From assembly GCF_042684585.1 (NCBI RefSeq), contig NZ_JBHULS010000001.1:372001-436000 (forward strand): a DNA stretch of 64,000 bases, written 5' to 3'. The position numbers and the translations under genes are program-made. The stretch comes from Algorimicrobium sediminis (lineage in GTDB: Bacteria > Bacteroidota > Bacteroidia > Flavobacteriales > Flavobacteriaceae). Of this stretch, positions 32,945 through 42,590 are shown one piece after another (position 1 is the first letter of the stretch; every line of letters begins with the position of its first letter). A model generated the notes under the pieces. It was not told the origin of the DNA and ran no database searches. It saw only the letters and a program-made list of their open reading frames with translations.

Positions 32945-33475
32945 ATGAAAACTTTAAAAACAATGTTAGGCATTTGCCTTTTATTTATAACCTTGGGTGT
33001 AACGGCGCAAAACGCCAAAGACCGAGAAATAATGCAGGATGCCAATAAGGCCAAAGAACTTATTGTAGACCGCGATGCGGGTTTTGAGAAACTGTTTAAT
33101 ACCGCTGCTGGATATGCTATTTTTCCAAACGTAGGAAAGGGAGGCTTAATAATAGGTGGTGCTAGTGGTAACGGTGTTCTCTACGAAAACGGTATGCCTG
33201 TAGGTATGGCTAGCGTAACAGAAGTATCTGTGGGGTTGCAAGCCGGTGGACAGGCGGTTACCGAGGTTATTTTTTTCGAAACAGAGGCAGCTCTAGCTAC
33301 CTTTAAACAAGGTAATTTTGAATTTGCAGCGGGTCTATCTGCTGTAGCCATAACAGAAGGTGTTTCCAGAAATGCCAATTACAGTGATGGGGTTCTTGTT
33401 TACACCATGCCAAAAGCTGGTTTAATGGCCAATGTATCTGTTGGTGGTCAAAAATTTACATACACCGGATTTTAA
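32945..33475 (+). CDS. SYLF-domain lipid-binding exported protein
   Basis: 176 residues with a signal peptide (about 1-21, ending VTAQ). The SYLF/Ysc84-type core follows: AGYAIFPNVGKGGLIIGGASGNGV (about 56-79), VGLQAGGQAVTEVIFFET and GLSAVAITEGVSRNANY. SYLF proteins bind phosphoinositides in eukaryotes and are exported lipid-associated stress proteins in bacteria. It is followed by a terminator. Confidence 0.85.
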   Translation: MKTLKTMLGICLLFITLGVTAQNAKDREIMQDANKAKELIVDRDAGFEKLFNTAAGYAIFPNVGKGGLIIGGASGNGVLYENGMPVGMASVTEVSVGLQAGGQAVTEVIFFETEAALATFKQGNFEFAAGLSAVAITEGVSRNANYSDGVLVYTMPKAGLMANVSVGGQKFTYTGF

Positions 33476-33503
33476 GATGTAAATTAAAAGAATAAAAATT
33501 TTA

Positions 33504-33538
33504 AGAGGTTGCCTAGTTTTAGGTCAACCTTTTTTTTG
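33504..33538 (+). terminator. Terminator after the SYLF gene
   Basis: AGGTTG (33506-33511) and CAACCT (33525-33530) pair with an inner CCT/AGG, followed by a run of eight T. Confidence 0.75.
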
Positions 33539-33587
33539 TACATTTTAAACACAATAGCGTTAGCGCCACTTCAGAAAACACTAAATA

Positions 33588-34475
33588 ATGACTAATACAG
33601 CACAAGAAACTTTTAAATTAAAACACCTTCCCAATCTTTTGGTTACTACCTATAAAGCATGGGATGCCAACAAACCATTTCGATTAAGCGCCGTTGTGGC
33701 CTATTACGCGGTATTGTCGTTGCCCGGATTGCTTGTTATAATTGTAAATTTAGTGGGCTCTGTTTGGGGTGTGGAAATTGTTCAAGGCGAACTTACCGAC
33801 GAGATTTCTCGGGCGTTAGGTCAGGATGCAGCCGAATCCATTCAATCCATGATGCGCGAAACCCAAGATGAAAATAAAAGTACTTTGGCTACTATTTTGG
33901 GTATTGGTGTCCTCATTTTTGGTGCTACCGGTGTTTTTTATCATTTGCAATTATCATTAAATCAAATTTGGGAAATAACAGCCAAAAAAGACATGAGTTT
34001 CTGGAAAATGGTGGTAGATAGGGCTCGAAGTTTCGCTTTTATTTTGGCCATAGGTTTTTTAATGTTAATTAGTTTTTTAATTACTACAGCCATATCTGTG
34101 GTTAATAATTATATTCAAAGTTTATTACCTAATTTGGTGGTATATATTGCTTTTGTTTTTGATATTGTGGTGTCCATAGGTATCGTAACTATGCTTTTTG
34201 CTCTTATTTTTAAGTTTTTACCAGATGCTAAAATAAAATGGAAAACAGTATGGATAGGCGCTTTTATAACAGGCATATTATTTGTGTTAGGAAAGTTTTT
34301 GCTGGGTCTTTACTTTGGTCATGCCGATCCCGGCTCTACCTATGGGGCGGCAGGTACCATAGTATTAATATTGCTTTGGGTTTCGTATTCCTGCTTAATT
34401 TTATTTTTTGGTGCTCAATTTACCTGGGTTTATGCCGAACGTTATGGCTTGGGTATCCAACGGAGCAACCAATAA
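33588..34475 (+). CDS. YihY/BrkB-family membrane protein
   Basis: 295 residues with six or more helices. Family marks include the start FRLSAVVAYYAVLSLPGLLVII (about 27-48) and GSTYGAAGTIVLILLWVSYSCLILFFGAQFTWVYAERYG (about 251-289). BrkB/YihY proteins are inner-membrane proteins of unclear function, once thought to be RNase BN. The gene stands alone between two terminators in a stress-gene neighbourhood. Confidence 0.85.
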   Translation: MTNTAQETFKLKHLPNLLVTTYKAWDANKPFRLSAVVAYYAVLSLPGLLVIIVNLVGSVWGVEIVQGELTDEISRALGQDAAESIQSMMRETQDENKSTLATILGIGVLIFGATGVFYHLQLSLNQIWEITAKKDMSFWKMVVDRARSFAFILAIGFLMLISFLITTAISVVNNYIQSLLPNLVVYIAFVFDIVVSIGIVTMLFALIFKFLPDAKIKWKTVWIGAFITGILFVLGKFLLGLYFGHADPGSTYGAAGTIVLILLWVSYSCLILFFGAQFTWVYAERYGLGIQRSNQ

Positions 34476-34502
34476 TAGGTTATTATTTGTTTACATTAGG
34501 AT

Positions 34503-34553
34503 GCAAAAAAGCCTTTCAAAAATGTTTTTAGCAATTTTGAAAGGCTTTTTTAT
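34503..34553. terminator. Bidirectional terminator between brkB-like gene and csbD-like gene
   Basis: GCCTTTCAAAA and TTTTGAAAGGC pair, flanked by A and T runs on both sides, so it can serve the convergent genes on either side. Confidence 0.8.
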
Positions 34554-34573
34554 GCTTTCCGTGTTATTTACGT

Positions 34574-34759
34574 TTACCAATCTTGGATTTCTTTTTTGAT
34601 GGCTTCTCGAGTTTTTCCAGTTTTTTCCTGGATTTTTCCAATCATTTCTTCAAATTTACCTTCGGAGTAGGTTACATCATCGTCAGTAAGTTTGCCATAT
34701 TTTTGCTTAAACTCACCTTTTACCTGTTTCCACTTGCCTTCTAACTGATCGCTATTCAT
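34574..34759 (-). CDS. CsbD-family stress protein
   Basis: 61 residues matching CsbD almost throughout: EGKWKQVKGEFKQKYGKLTDDD near the start and EEMIGKIQEKTGKTREAIKKEI at the end. It is a small soluble protein induced by general stress; its molecular action is unknown. It is convergent with the BrkB-like gene. Confidence 0.85.
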   Translation of the reverse strand: MNSDQLEGKWKQVKGEFKQKYGKLTDDDVTYSEGKFEEMIGKIQEKTGKTREAIKKEIQDW

Positions 34760-34993
34760 AATAATTTGTTTTTAATGGTTATTTCATTCAAAGATAACAT
34801 CTTGTAAAGCGTTTTTTGAACCCAATAAATTAAATTATGGCTTCAAAACAAAAAAAGGTTTTTAATGGTAGCCACTATTTTTTGGATTGCGTTAAAGTAA
34901 TCAAAAGTATTTTCAGACTTTAGATTGTTGGTTTTAACACCTGAATTTTTTTTGTTAAATCAAAATGACAGACAAACTTTAAATTATAAATTT

Positions 34994-35233
34994 ATGGATA
35001 TTCCAAGTGTAAAGAATGAGGATCAATATGAAGCTTTAAGAGAAAAAGGCTATAGCAAGGAAAAATCGGCTAGAATTGCCAATACCAAAAATGCCGGTAA
35101 AAAAGGCGGCCACGCCAAAGCGTATGAATCGTGGACAAAAGAAGAACTTTATGAACAAGCCAAGAAAGTTGGTATTAACGGACGGTCTAAAATGAATAAA
35201 GATGCGTTAATTGAAGCACTTCGTACAAATTAA
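34994..35233 (+). CDS. Small Rho-N-like/DUF7218-type protein
   Basis: 79 residues from the ATG at 34994; an upstream ATG at 34925 would add 23 residues with no family support. It has the repeating motif YEALREKGYSKEKSARIANTK (about 10-30), a basic KNAGKKGGHAKAYESW and a C-terminal SAP/Rho-N-like helix pair TKEELYEQAKKVGINGRSKMNKDALIEALR. It is probably a nucleic-acid-binding stress protein. A similar small family is widespread and mostly unstudied. Confidence 0.7.
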   Translation: MDIPSVKNEDQYEALREKGYSKEKSARIANTKNAGKKGGHAKAYESWTKEELYEQAKKVGINGRSKMNKDALIEALRTN

Positions 35234-35281
35234 AGTGTATTTTTACCTTTGTGTTTTGTTAGTTATAATACCTCATAAACC

Positions 35282-36316
35282 ATGACAATTATTTCGCCAA
35301 AAATTATTCGGCAACTGTTTTTGTTGCTTTTAATTATTTTAATTCTAAGCCTAATATTTAGAGAAATGTTGCCCTATTTGTCTGGTGTACTCGGGGCTAT
35401 TACAATTTATGTGCTTTTAAGAGGACTTATGGGCCGGTTGTTAAATAAAGGCTGGCACCCTAATTTGGCAGCTGGTACGCTTATGGTTTTGTCCTTTTTT
35501 GTCATTTTAATTCCAGTGGTTGGTGCTGCTTTTATGCTAGGCAATAAAATTAGTCAGGCGGTAGCCAACTCCGAAAAAATAGCTCGCATTATTAAAAGCC
35601 AGTTAACCGAATTGCAAGATCGATTTGGAATAGATTTAGCGACACAAATTGATGCTTCGGCCATATCAAGTTGGTTGTCTACAAATCTTCAGAATGTTGC
35701 TGGTGGCACCTTTAATACGGTTATAGCCATTTCTATAATGTATTTTTTACTTTATTATATGCTTACAAACAGAAAGGCTTTGCGCGAATCGTTGATGGGG
35801 TATATTCCTATAAATCACGATAATTTAAAAGTTTTAGGAGCCGAAGTTCAAGCTATGGTTCGGGCCAATGCTTTAGGTATTCCTTTGGTGGCAATTGCTC
35901 AAGGTTTGGTGGCTTTAATAGGGTTTTTTATTTTCGGCATTGACAGCCCTTTTTTCTGGGCAGTTATTGTAACTATTGGCTCTATGGTGCCTTTTGTAGG
36001 TAGTATGTTAGGAACAATTCCGGTTTTTATATTAACCTTTGCTAGTGGTCATACATTTGCAGCTTGGGGTATTTTAATGTATGGTATTTTAATTGTTGGT
36101 GCTACCGATAATTTAATCCGTTTGTTTGTGCTTCAAAAGTTGGACGATGTTCATCCGCTAATTACCTTAATAGGTGTTATTATAGGTATTCCGCTTTTTG
36201 GTTTTATTGGTTTAATTTTTGGTCCCTTGCTGGTGAGTTTGGTTCTGGTAATTATTAAAATATACAAGCAAGAATATGTTACGGATACCGATGATAAGTC
36301 TTTAAAATCGGTATAA
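35282..36316 (+). CDS. AI-2E-family membrane transporter
   Basis: 344 residues, with about eight helices. The C-terminal half has FWAVIVTIGSMVPFVGSMLGTIP (about 222-244) and LITLIGVIIGIPLFGFIGLIFGPLL (about 298-322), which are the AI-2E core. The family exports small molecules or acts as a Na/H antiporter; the substrate here is unknown. Its end overlaps the convergent LpxR-like gene by 15 bases. Confidence 0.85.
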   Translation: MTIISPKIIRQLFLLLLIILILSLIFREMLPYLSGVLGAITIYVLLRGLMGRLLNKGWHPNLAAGTLMVLSFFVILIPVVGAAFMLGNKISQAVANSEKIARIIKSQLTELQDRFGIDLATQIDASAISSWLSTNLQNVAGGTFNTVIAISIMYFLLYYMLTNRKALRESLMGYIPINHDNLKVLGAEVQAMVRANALGIPLVAIAQGLVALIGFFIFGIDSPFFWAVIVTIGSMVPFVGSMLGTIPVFILTFASGHTFAAWGILMYGILIVGATDNLIRLFVLQKLDDVHPLITLIGVIIGIPLFGFIGLIFGPLLVSLVLVIIKIYKQEYVTDTDDKSLKSV

Positions 36317-37252
36317 TAGTCGTAAGCTTCCAAAGGCGTGATTTTTTGTTCTATCAAATTCACCCGTATTAAAATTTAGGCCAAAGGCAGCGGTAACATG
36401 TTGGTAAGAATACATTACGGTTGCATGCGCAGTTACAATATAGTGGTTTATTTGTTGGCTTGGTTTTTCGGGGGAACCCTGAAACACATTTCCTTGTATG
36501 GTGGCATTGTAGCCAGAAAGTTTAAAACCCATGCCATAGTCTAGAAACCATTCGGCCTTTTTGCTTTCAGAGAAAAGACCGTTATTTCCACTTACCGAAC
36601 TGCCAATAGTATTAAATTTCCCTAACCTGAAGTGTATTTTGGGCCAAACATAGGTTAAAATAGTACCTACAGAGGCTTGAGCGCTTGCGTAGCCATCAAA
36701 AAAACCAAAACTAAATAGCTCGTGGGCGTAGCTACTTGTTAAATTAATACCTAATTGATTTGGAATTTGTTCAGACCAATCCACTAGCGCATCTTGGGTA
36801 ATGTGTTCATGAATATAGTTTTGAAAAGCGCCAGCCTGCGATGCGGGGCCTAAAATACCCAGTTCCAAACCAAAGCGAAAAAAAGCGTGTTTAAAACTGT
36901 AATTGCTTTCAAATACAGCGTAACTCCAACCGGCATAAGGTCTTTCAATTGTTATAGATGTTTCTGTGTCGTTTTTTCTGTAGTTAGGGGTGTAGGCTTC
37001 AATGCTTAAACCTACGGTATAGCTATGGTGTTTTTTAGATGCAAACAATGCACTTAAAAATTGATTATTAGCGCTAATCCAACGAAAACGACCAGCTACT
37101 CCGTAGGTGTAGTTCCTGTCCGAGGTGTTATAAATTACGAAATAATCGTTGTCCGTTGCTAATTCTAACTCGTACTTATAAGTAGGTTCATTTTGAGCAA
37201 AACTAACCATGCCTATTATGGCAATGCATAAACGTAATAGGGTGTTTGTCAT
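36302..37252 (-). CDS. LpxR-like lipid A deacylase family protein
   Basis: 316 residues with a signal peptide (about 1-20). It begins with the family signature YELELATDNDYF...NTSDRNYTYGVAGRF, then alternating strands typical of a 12-strand outer-membrane barrel, ending in an aromatic residue (RLLYRF). The family includes LpxR, which removes the 3'-linked acyl chain of lipid A. Whether this copy is catalytic cannot be told, but the Asn/Asp and Ser region is present. Confidence 0.8.
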   Translation of the reverse strand: MTNTLLRLCIAIIGMVSFAQNEPTYKYELELATDNDYFVIYNTSDRNYTYGVAGRFRWISANNQFLSALFASKKHHSYTVGLSIEAYTPNYRKNDTETSITIERPYAGWSYAVFESNYSFKHAFFRFGLELGILGPASQAGAFQNYIHEHITQDALVDWSEQIPNQLGINLTSSYAHELFSFGFFDGYASAQASVGTILTYVWPKIHFRLGKFNTIGSSVSGNNGLFSESKKAEWFLDYGMGFKLSGYNATIQGNVFQGSPEKPSQQINHYIVTAHATVMYSYQHVTAAFGLNFNTGEFDRTKNHAFGSLRLLYRF

Positions 37253-37453
37253 GATAGTAATTTGAACAGCGAAGCTAAAAACATCCTATTGGTTTTAGGC
37301 GTGCGAAACATTTTTATTTTAACGCAAACCATTTTCATAGGTTTTGCTATTGTATTAATGTTTTTTCCGATTCCGTTAAAACCTCTCCGTGTCTTAAAAT
37401 ATATTGCTACTGCGAAGAAAAAGAAACTGCACCTAATCTAAAAAAATACCCAA

Positions 37454-38062
37454 ATGAATACAGAAGAGGCCATTCAGGTAGAAAAAATAGCCGATACAAC
37501 TCACGAAATATTTGCACTTATTAAACAACGATACAGCCCACGTACATTTAAAAACGCACCCATAAAAGAAGCACATTTGCATCAGCTGTTTGAAGCCGCT
37601 AGGTGGGCGGCTAGTTCAAATAATTTACAACCATGGCGCTTTATTTATGCCGAAAAGGGTTCGGAAGCTTATACCAAACTGGTTAGTTGTTTAAGCGATT
37701 TTAATCAATCTTGGGCTACCAACGCGCCGGTATTAATGTTAGCGGCGTACCAAGAGAAAACGCCATCGGGACAGGAAAATTTTCACGGGTTGCACGATTT
37801 GGGTTTGTGTTTAGGAAACATGACCCTACAAGCACAATATCAAAACATAGGCATGCACCACATGGCTGGCGTAGATTGGAAAAAAGCGCATAAACTCTTT
37901 AAGGTACCTGCTGGTTTTCATGTGGCAACTGCTATAGCTTTGGGTTACTATGGTGGCGCTTTAGAGGAGCTTCCCGAGGATTTACAAAAGGAGGAAAGCA
38001 AAAAGCGCGCGCGCATGCCTCAAAAGGATTTTGCATTTAAACATACATGGAAAGAAATTTAG
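37454..38062 (+). CDS. Nitroreductase-family flavoprotein
   Basis: 202 residues. The N-terminal FMN-binding part has KQRYSPRTFKNAPI (about 24-37) and AARWAASSNNLQPWRFIYAEKG (about 50-71). The C-terminal part has a glycine-rich turn IALGYYGGALEEL. It likely reduces nitro or quinone compounds with NAD(P)H. It is followed after 19 bases by the F420-reductase-like gene, so the two may form one redox operon. Confidence 0.85.
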   Translation: MNTEEAIQVEKIADTTHEIFALIKQRYSPRTFKNAPIKEAHLHQLFEAARWAASSNNLQPWRFIYAEKGSEAYTKLVSCLSDFNQSWATNAPVLMLAAYQEKTPSGQENFHGLHDLGLCLGNMTLQAQYQNIGMHHMAGVDWKKAHKLFKVPAGFHVATAIALGYYGGALEELPEDLQKEESKKRARMPQKDFAFKHTWKEI

Positions 38063-38081
38063 TAACAAAAAATAAGCAATT

Positions 38082-38723
38082 ATGAAAATTGGAATTATAG
38101 GAAGCGGAAATATAGGCGGTAACTTGGGAAAACATTGGGCTAAAGCCGGACACCAAGTACTGTTTAGTTCCAGACACCCAGAAAAATTAAACGATTTAGT
38201 ACTCGAAACCAAAGGAGAAGCCACAAATGTAAGCGTAGCAGAAGCATTTGAATCGGATGCCGATGTCTATTTATTGGCCACACCGTTTCAAGCCATCGAT
38301 AAAATTTCCGAATTATATGCCGGTGAGTATGGTAATAAAATTATTATAGACGCTACAAATCCATATCCAGAAAGGGATGGCGAAATGGCTAGGAATGTTC
38401 GAGAAGCCAATTATAACGCCTCGGAATATACAGCCATGAAATTTAACACAGCAAAAACGGTAAAAGCTTTTAATACCATAAAAGCGGAAGACTTAAAAAG
38501 TAAAGCGTTTATGGAAACCGATAAAGTGGCTATTCCGTATGCAGCACAGGATGAGAGTAGTAAGCAGGTGGTTAGGCAATTAATTCAGGATATTGGGTTT
38601 GATCCGCTGTATGTAGGGAGTTTAAGCGATACAGATATTATGGACCCGGATCAAGCTATTTATGGCAAAACCTTACCACGAGAAGATTTGCAATATTTAG
38701 TAAACGCCACCCGTTCCGTATAA
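38082..38723 (+). CDS. NAD(P)-binding oxidoreductase of the F420-reductase type
   Basis: 213 residues. It starts with a Rossmann motif KIGIIGSGNIGGNLGKHWAKAG (2-23), then SSRHPEK after the second strand, suggesting NADP preference. The core has DVYLLATPFQAI and IIIDATNPY. Bacteroidetes do not make F420, so the substrate is unknown; the name reflects fold similarity only. It follows the nitroreductase gene closely and ends with a good terminator. Confidence 0.8.
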   Translation: MKIGIIGSGNIGGNLGKHWAKAGHQVLFSSRHPEKLNDLVLETKGEATNVSVAEAFESDADVYLLATPFQAIDKISELYAGEYGNKIIIDATNPYPERDGEMARNVREANYNASEYTAMKFNTAKTVKAFNTIKAEDLKSKAFMETDKVAIPYAAQDESSKQVVRQLIQDIGFDPLYVGSLSDTDIMDPDQAIYGKTLPREDLQYLVNATRSV

Positions 38724-38743
38724 ATAACAAATAGCTAACGCTT

Positions 38744-38779
38744 TTAAAGAGGTAAATTTTTAGTTACCTCTTTTTTTAT
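38744..38779 (+). terminator. Terminator after the oxidoreductase gene
   Basis: AAAGAGGTAA and TTACCTCTTT pair (38746-38773), followed by T. Confidence 0.8.
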
Positions 38780-38930
38780 GCTTTTGGTTAAATAACCGGG
38801 CTGTAAATACCTTTAAAGTTACTCGAATAGAAAGTTTTTAGCACTATTTTATCAGGAAATCCCATTTATTAAATTAAAACATATATCTTTATTCTTAACC
38901 CCAACCCAATAAAAAACCAAAAAAACAGCA

Positions 38931-39473
38931 ATGACTTTATTTGTAAAATATGACTACAATCAAATTTGTAAAACTATTTTAAAAGAGCAGTTTCATGCTT
39001 TAAATATCGAGTATACTTACAACAATCATGGCGAAATTACCATACATAGCCCATTAACGGACCATTTACAACAAAAACTAGAAGCGGCTTTAAACCACTA
39101 CGGGATTAAAATATTATCCAACCAAAAAGATACCTTGGTAGAGCGGATTAAAACTTCCATTGATACCATGCTTAGAAGTAACGATTTAAGAACCGTTAAG
39201 GTATCCACTTATTTGTCGGAAAAACTACATTACTCATATGCACATTTATCTTCTGTATTTTCTGAAAACACCTACACATCTATTGAAAACTACATGATTT
39301 TAAAAAAAGTGGATTTGGTTAAAGAACGTATTTGTACAACCAATTTAACTCTTACAGAAATAGCTTATCAGTTGGATTATAGCAGTGTTGCGCATTTATC
39401 GGGGCAATTTAAAAAAACAACAGGTTTAACGCCTAGCAAGTTTCAAAAAATTATGAAAAATAAACGTCACTAA
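38931..39473 (+). CDS. AraC-family transcription regulator (small)
   Basis: 180 residues. The N-terminal third is a short helical/beta region. The C-terminal AraC DNA-binding domain has two helix-turn-helix motifs, with VKVSTYLSEKLHYSYAHLSSVF and SSVAHLSGQFKKTTGLTPSKF (about 146-166). It lies 15 bases before a response regulator and is probably part of the same operon as that gene and the histidine kinase. Confidence 0.85.
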   Translation: MTLFVKYDYNQICKTILKEQFHALNIEYTYNNHGEITIHSPLTDHLQQKLEAALNHYGIKILSNQKDTLVERIKTSIDTMLRSNDLRTVKVSTYLSEKLHYSYAHLSSVFSENTYTSIENYMILKKVDLVKERICTTNLTLTEIAYQLDYSSVAHLSGQFKKTTGLTPSKFQKIMKNKRH

Positions 39474-39488
39474 TTTCTTTAAGTATAT

Positions 39489-39935
39489 ATGAATGAATTG
39501 CTTTTAAATATTGCCCTGGCCGATGATGACGAAGACGACAGAATGTTGTTTAGCGAAGCCATTGAAGATTTGGATATGCGAACCAAACTTTCGGTTTTTA
39601 ACCACGGTCAAGAACTTATGGATTATTTAAATCTTCCAAACATTGTTTTGCCCAATCTTATTTTTTTAGATTTAAATATGCCCATAAAAAATGGAAAACA
39701 GTGTTTGGTAGAAATTAGAAAAAATCCCCGATTAAAAGATGTTTGTGTAGCTATATATTCCACGTCTTCATCTGAAAAAGATATAGAAGACACATTTCTA
39801 AATGGTGCAAACATTTATATAAAAAAACCCAATAATTACAGTAAATTACTGGAAGTTATTGAAAAAGTATTGCAATTAAACTGGCAATACCACACGTCCA
39901 ACCTAAATAAAGAAACGTTTCTTTTCAGATTGTAA
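39489..39935 (+). CDS. Single-domain response regulator
   Basis: 148 residues, a receiver domain only. It has ALADDDEDDRMLF with the acidic pocket near the start, the phospho-acceptor Asp in LIFLDLNMPIKNG (about 57-69), a conserved Ser/Thr near YSTSSSE and a Lys in IYIKKPNNY. It has no output domain, so it signals by protein contact, like CheY. It stands between an AraC-type regulator and a sensor kinase. Confidence 0.9.
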   Translation: MNELLLNIALADDDEDDRMLFSEAIEDLDMRTKLSVFNHGQELMDYLNLPNIVLPNLIFLDLNMPIKNGKQCLVEIRKNPRLKDVCVAIYSTSSSEKDIEDTFLNGANIYIKKPNNYSKLLEVIEKVLQLNWQYHTSNLNKETFLFRL

Positions 39936-39941
39936 ATTATT

Positions 39942-42530
39942 ATGGATTTTAAACGGGTATATTATGCCTCCAAAACGTACTATATTCTTGCCGTAGTAGC
40001 GGTTGTTTTATTAATTTTTACAACCGTAATGGCTTATAATCAGGTAATGCGCATGCAAAAATCTGCTGAAATGGTTACCCATTCGGTTCATATTTACAAC
40101 CATCTAAACATGCTTACGGCTCATTATACACAAGCCGATTCCGAAGCTTTTAAAAAGCGCCTTATTAATCCGGAAAATTCAAAATTTTCTATTGAAAACT
40201 ACCAAGCAGAAGGTCGGGCTATTTTGGATAGCTTGGCAGTTTTGGTACATGCAAACGCAACACAAACAGATCGCCTAAATAAATTAGAAACAAAATTTCA
40301 AAAACTATACAAACAGTTAAAGGCATTAGATAACACATTACCGGGTAACGATACGCTAAATTTTAATATTCAAAAAACGTTAATAGGAGCCACCTTATTT
40401 GAAATTCGCCAAATTAAAAATAGCATGCTAGAGGAAGAGCAAACTTTAATGGCGCAACGCAAAGTTTCCTACGCTTCTAGTAAATCGTTAGCACCTTTAA
40501 TATTATTATCCGTTGCGCTAATAGCACTAACTGTTTTTGTATTGGCGTTTATTAAAATATCTAGAAATAAAACCCGGATTAGGCAATCAGAAAACTTTTT
40601 AAAAAATGTATTGGGCACTACAGACAATGTAATTAATTTTTACACACCCCTTTACAATAATAAACAGGAGATAACCGATTTCAAAATAAATTACGCCAAT
40701 GCCTGTAATAGAGATTATTTTGGATTAGAACCAGACGATATGATTGGGAAAACCGTATTAACCGTTTTTCCTACCTTAAAAGATAGCCCAAATTTTAATA
40801 AGTTGGTAAGTTGTTTTGTAAGCAAAGAGAAAGTAAAGTTTCAAAGTAAATTGTTTATGAACAACAGTTTAATGTGGTTTGAAACTTTAGTAACACCACT
40901 TTCCGAAGGTATTTTAGTAACAGCACGGAATACCACTGCGGAAGAAGAGGCAAAAGCGGTTCAGATTAGCTTAAAAAAACGTCTTGAAAATCAAAATTTA
41001 AAACTGCTGGATAACCGAGCGCTGCTTTCCAATATTTTTAAAAGTATTTCGCATATTGTTATGCATTTAAAAAGTATTAGAGACGCCGATGGTAAGATTA
41101 AAGATTTTTTAATTCTATTTGTTAACGACCGTATAAACCCTGTTACTGGCGAAATACCCGAAGATTTAAAAAATAAAACAGTATCTGCGGTGTATCCAGA
41201 AATTTTTAAGTCTCATGTTTACAACCACTTGGTGCAGGCCATAGAAACCAATAAAACGATTACGTATAATGTGCCTTACACAAAAAACAATAAAACGCAT
41301 TGGTTTTCGGCAACAGCTATTAAACTTGGCGATGGCGTTACTATAACCCTACGTGAAACCACTGAGGAAAAAGAAAAGTCCGATGAGTTAACAAAATTAA
41401 ACGAACAGCTAGTTATTAGAAATTCCATTTTAACCGACGCCGAAAGTATTGCAAAAATTGGTAGTTTTTTATGGTATGTGGATTCGGATAATACAGAATT
41501 ATCTCAAAACTTTTATAACATTCTGGAAGTAAATCCAAGCACGTACCAGCCTACCCTAAAAAATTTCAGGAATTTTGTACATCCAGACGATTTAGCTTTG
41601 TATGATGAAAAAGTGGCGTTGTCCGTTACAGGACGCGTTTCTAATGAATATATTTACCGTATTATAACCAATAGCGGTACGGTAAAATACGTAAAATCCA
41701 ATGCGCAATTTATAGAAAAAAATGGCACTAAATTTATTATTGGTGTCGTGCAAGATGTTACGGCTACTATTAAAGCAGACGAAGAATTGCGTAAAAGTAA
41801 TTTGGAGCTTCGCCAAATTAACGCCGAATTAGATTCCTTTAACCGGGCGGCCAGTCATGATTTACAAGAACCCTTGCGAAAAATACAACTGTTTATTTCG
41901 CGAATTGAAGACCTAGAAACTCAAAAACTATCGGAACGAACGCGGGTTTATTTCGATAAGGTAAAAAAAGCAGCAGCGCGTATGCAGGGCTTAATTAATA
42001 ATTTGCTTACCTATTCACGTATCGATAGTAGTCAATCGGATTTAGAGCCCGTTAATTTAAACGTGGTTTTAGATAAGGTTTTAGAGGATTTAGCACCCGA
42101 TATTAAAGAGGCACAGGCAACGGTTCAAGTTTCTAAATTACCTGAAATTAGAGGTGTGTTTTTCCAGATGGAGCAACTATTCTCTAATTTAATTTCTAAT
42201 GCCATAAAATACAGGCGCCTAACCGAAACTTTGCAAATTACTGTTGCGGCACAAAGGGTTTCTAATACCGAAATACCCGAAGATCTTCGGTTGCACAATA
42301 CCAGCTACTACAAAATTTTAGTAAAAGACAATGGTATTGGGTTTAAGGCGCAGTATGCCGATAAAATTTTTGAGGTTTTTCAAAGATTACATCAAAAAAA
42401 CGAATATTCTGGAACCGGAATTGGCCTGGCAATTTGTAAAAAAATAGTAGAAAACCATCAAGGTTATATTTATGCCGTTGGCGAAGAGGGTGTAGGCTCG
42501 CAATTCTGTATTTACATTCCTATTTACTAA
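39942..42530 (+). CDS. Multi-PAS sensor histidine kinase
   Basis: 862 residues, six bases after the response regulator. Helix 1 (about 13-31) and helix 2 (about 183-203) bracket a helical CHASE3-like periplasmic region. Three PAS-like domains follow (about 215-340, 355-480, 495-610). The kinase core has the phospho-His in SHDLQEPLRKI (about 636-646) and ATP-binding motifs N (LFSNLISNAIKYR), G1 (VKDNGIGF) and G2 (GTGIGLAIC). It has no receiver domain and likely signals through the adjacent regulator. This type resembles phytochrome-like/bacteriophytochrome signalling kinases but lacks a chromophore domain. Confidence 0.9.
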   Translation: MDFKRVYYASKTYYILAVVAVVLLIFTTVMAYNQVMRMQKSAEMVTHSVHIYNHLNMLTAHYTQADSEAFKKRLINPENSKFSIENYQAEGRAILDSLAVLVHANATQTDRLNKLETKFQKLYKQLKALDNTLPGNDTLNFNIQKTLIGATLFEIRQIKNSMLEEEQTLMAQRKVSYASSKSLAPLILLSVALIALTVFVLAFIKISRNKTRIRQSENFLKNVLGTTDNVINFYTPLYNNKQEITDFKINYANACNRDYFGLEPDDMIGKTVLTVFPTLKDSPNFNKLVSCFVSKEKVKFQSKLFMNNSLMWFETLVTPLSEGILVTARNTTAEEEAKAVQISLKKRLENQNLKLLDNRALLSNIFKSISHIVMHLKSIRDADGKIKDFLILFVNDRINPVTGEIPEDLKNKTVSAVYPEIFKSHVYNHLVQAIETNKTITYNVPYTKNNKTHWFSATAIKLGDGVTITLRETTEEKEKSDELTKLNEQLVIRNSILTDAESIAKIGSFLWYVDSDNTELSQNFYNILEVNPSTYQPTLKNFRNFVHPDDLALYDEKVALSVTGRVSNEYIYRIITNSGTVKYVKSNAQFIEKNGTKFIIGVVQDVTATIKADEELRKSNLELRQINAELDSFNRAASHDLQEPLRKIQLFISRIEDLETQKLSERTRVYFDKVKKAAARMQGLINNLLTYSRIDSSQSDLEPVNLNVVLDKVLEDLAPDIKEAQATVQVSKLPEIRGVFFQMEQLFSNLISNAIKYRRLTETLQITVAAQRVSNTEIPEDLRLHNTSYYKILVKDNGIGFKAQYADKIFEVFQRLHQKNEYSGTGIGLAICKKIVENHQGYIYAVGEEGVGSQFCIYIPIY

Positions 42531-42590
42531 CCAGTACTTCAAAAAGCTTGCTACTTCTTCTCTTGGTTGTTAGTGGCTGTTGCCTGTAAT

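Noticed and set aside
38082..38723. A true F420-dependent reductase
   Set aside because: The fold matches, but Bacteroidetes are not known to make F420, so only a generic NAD(P)-binding oxidoreductase is supported.
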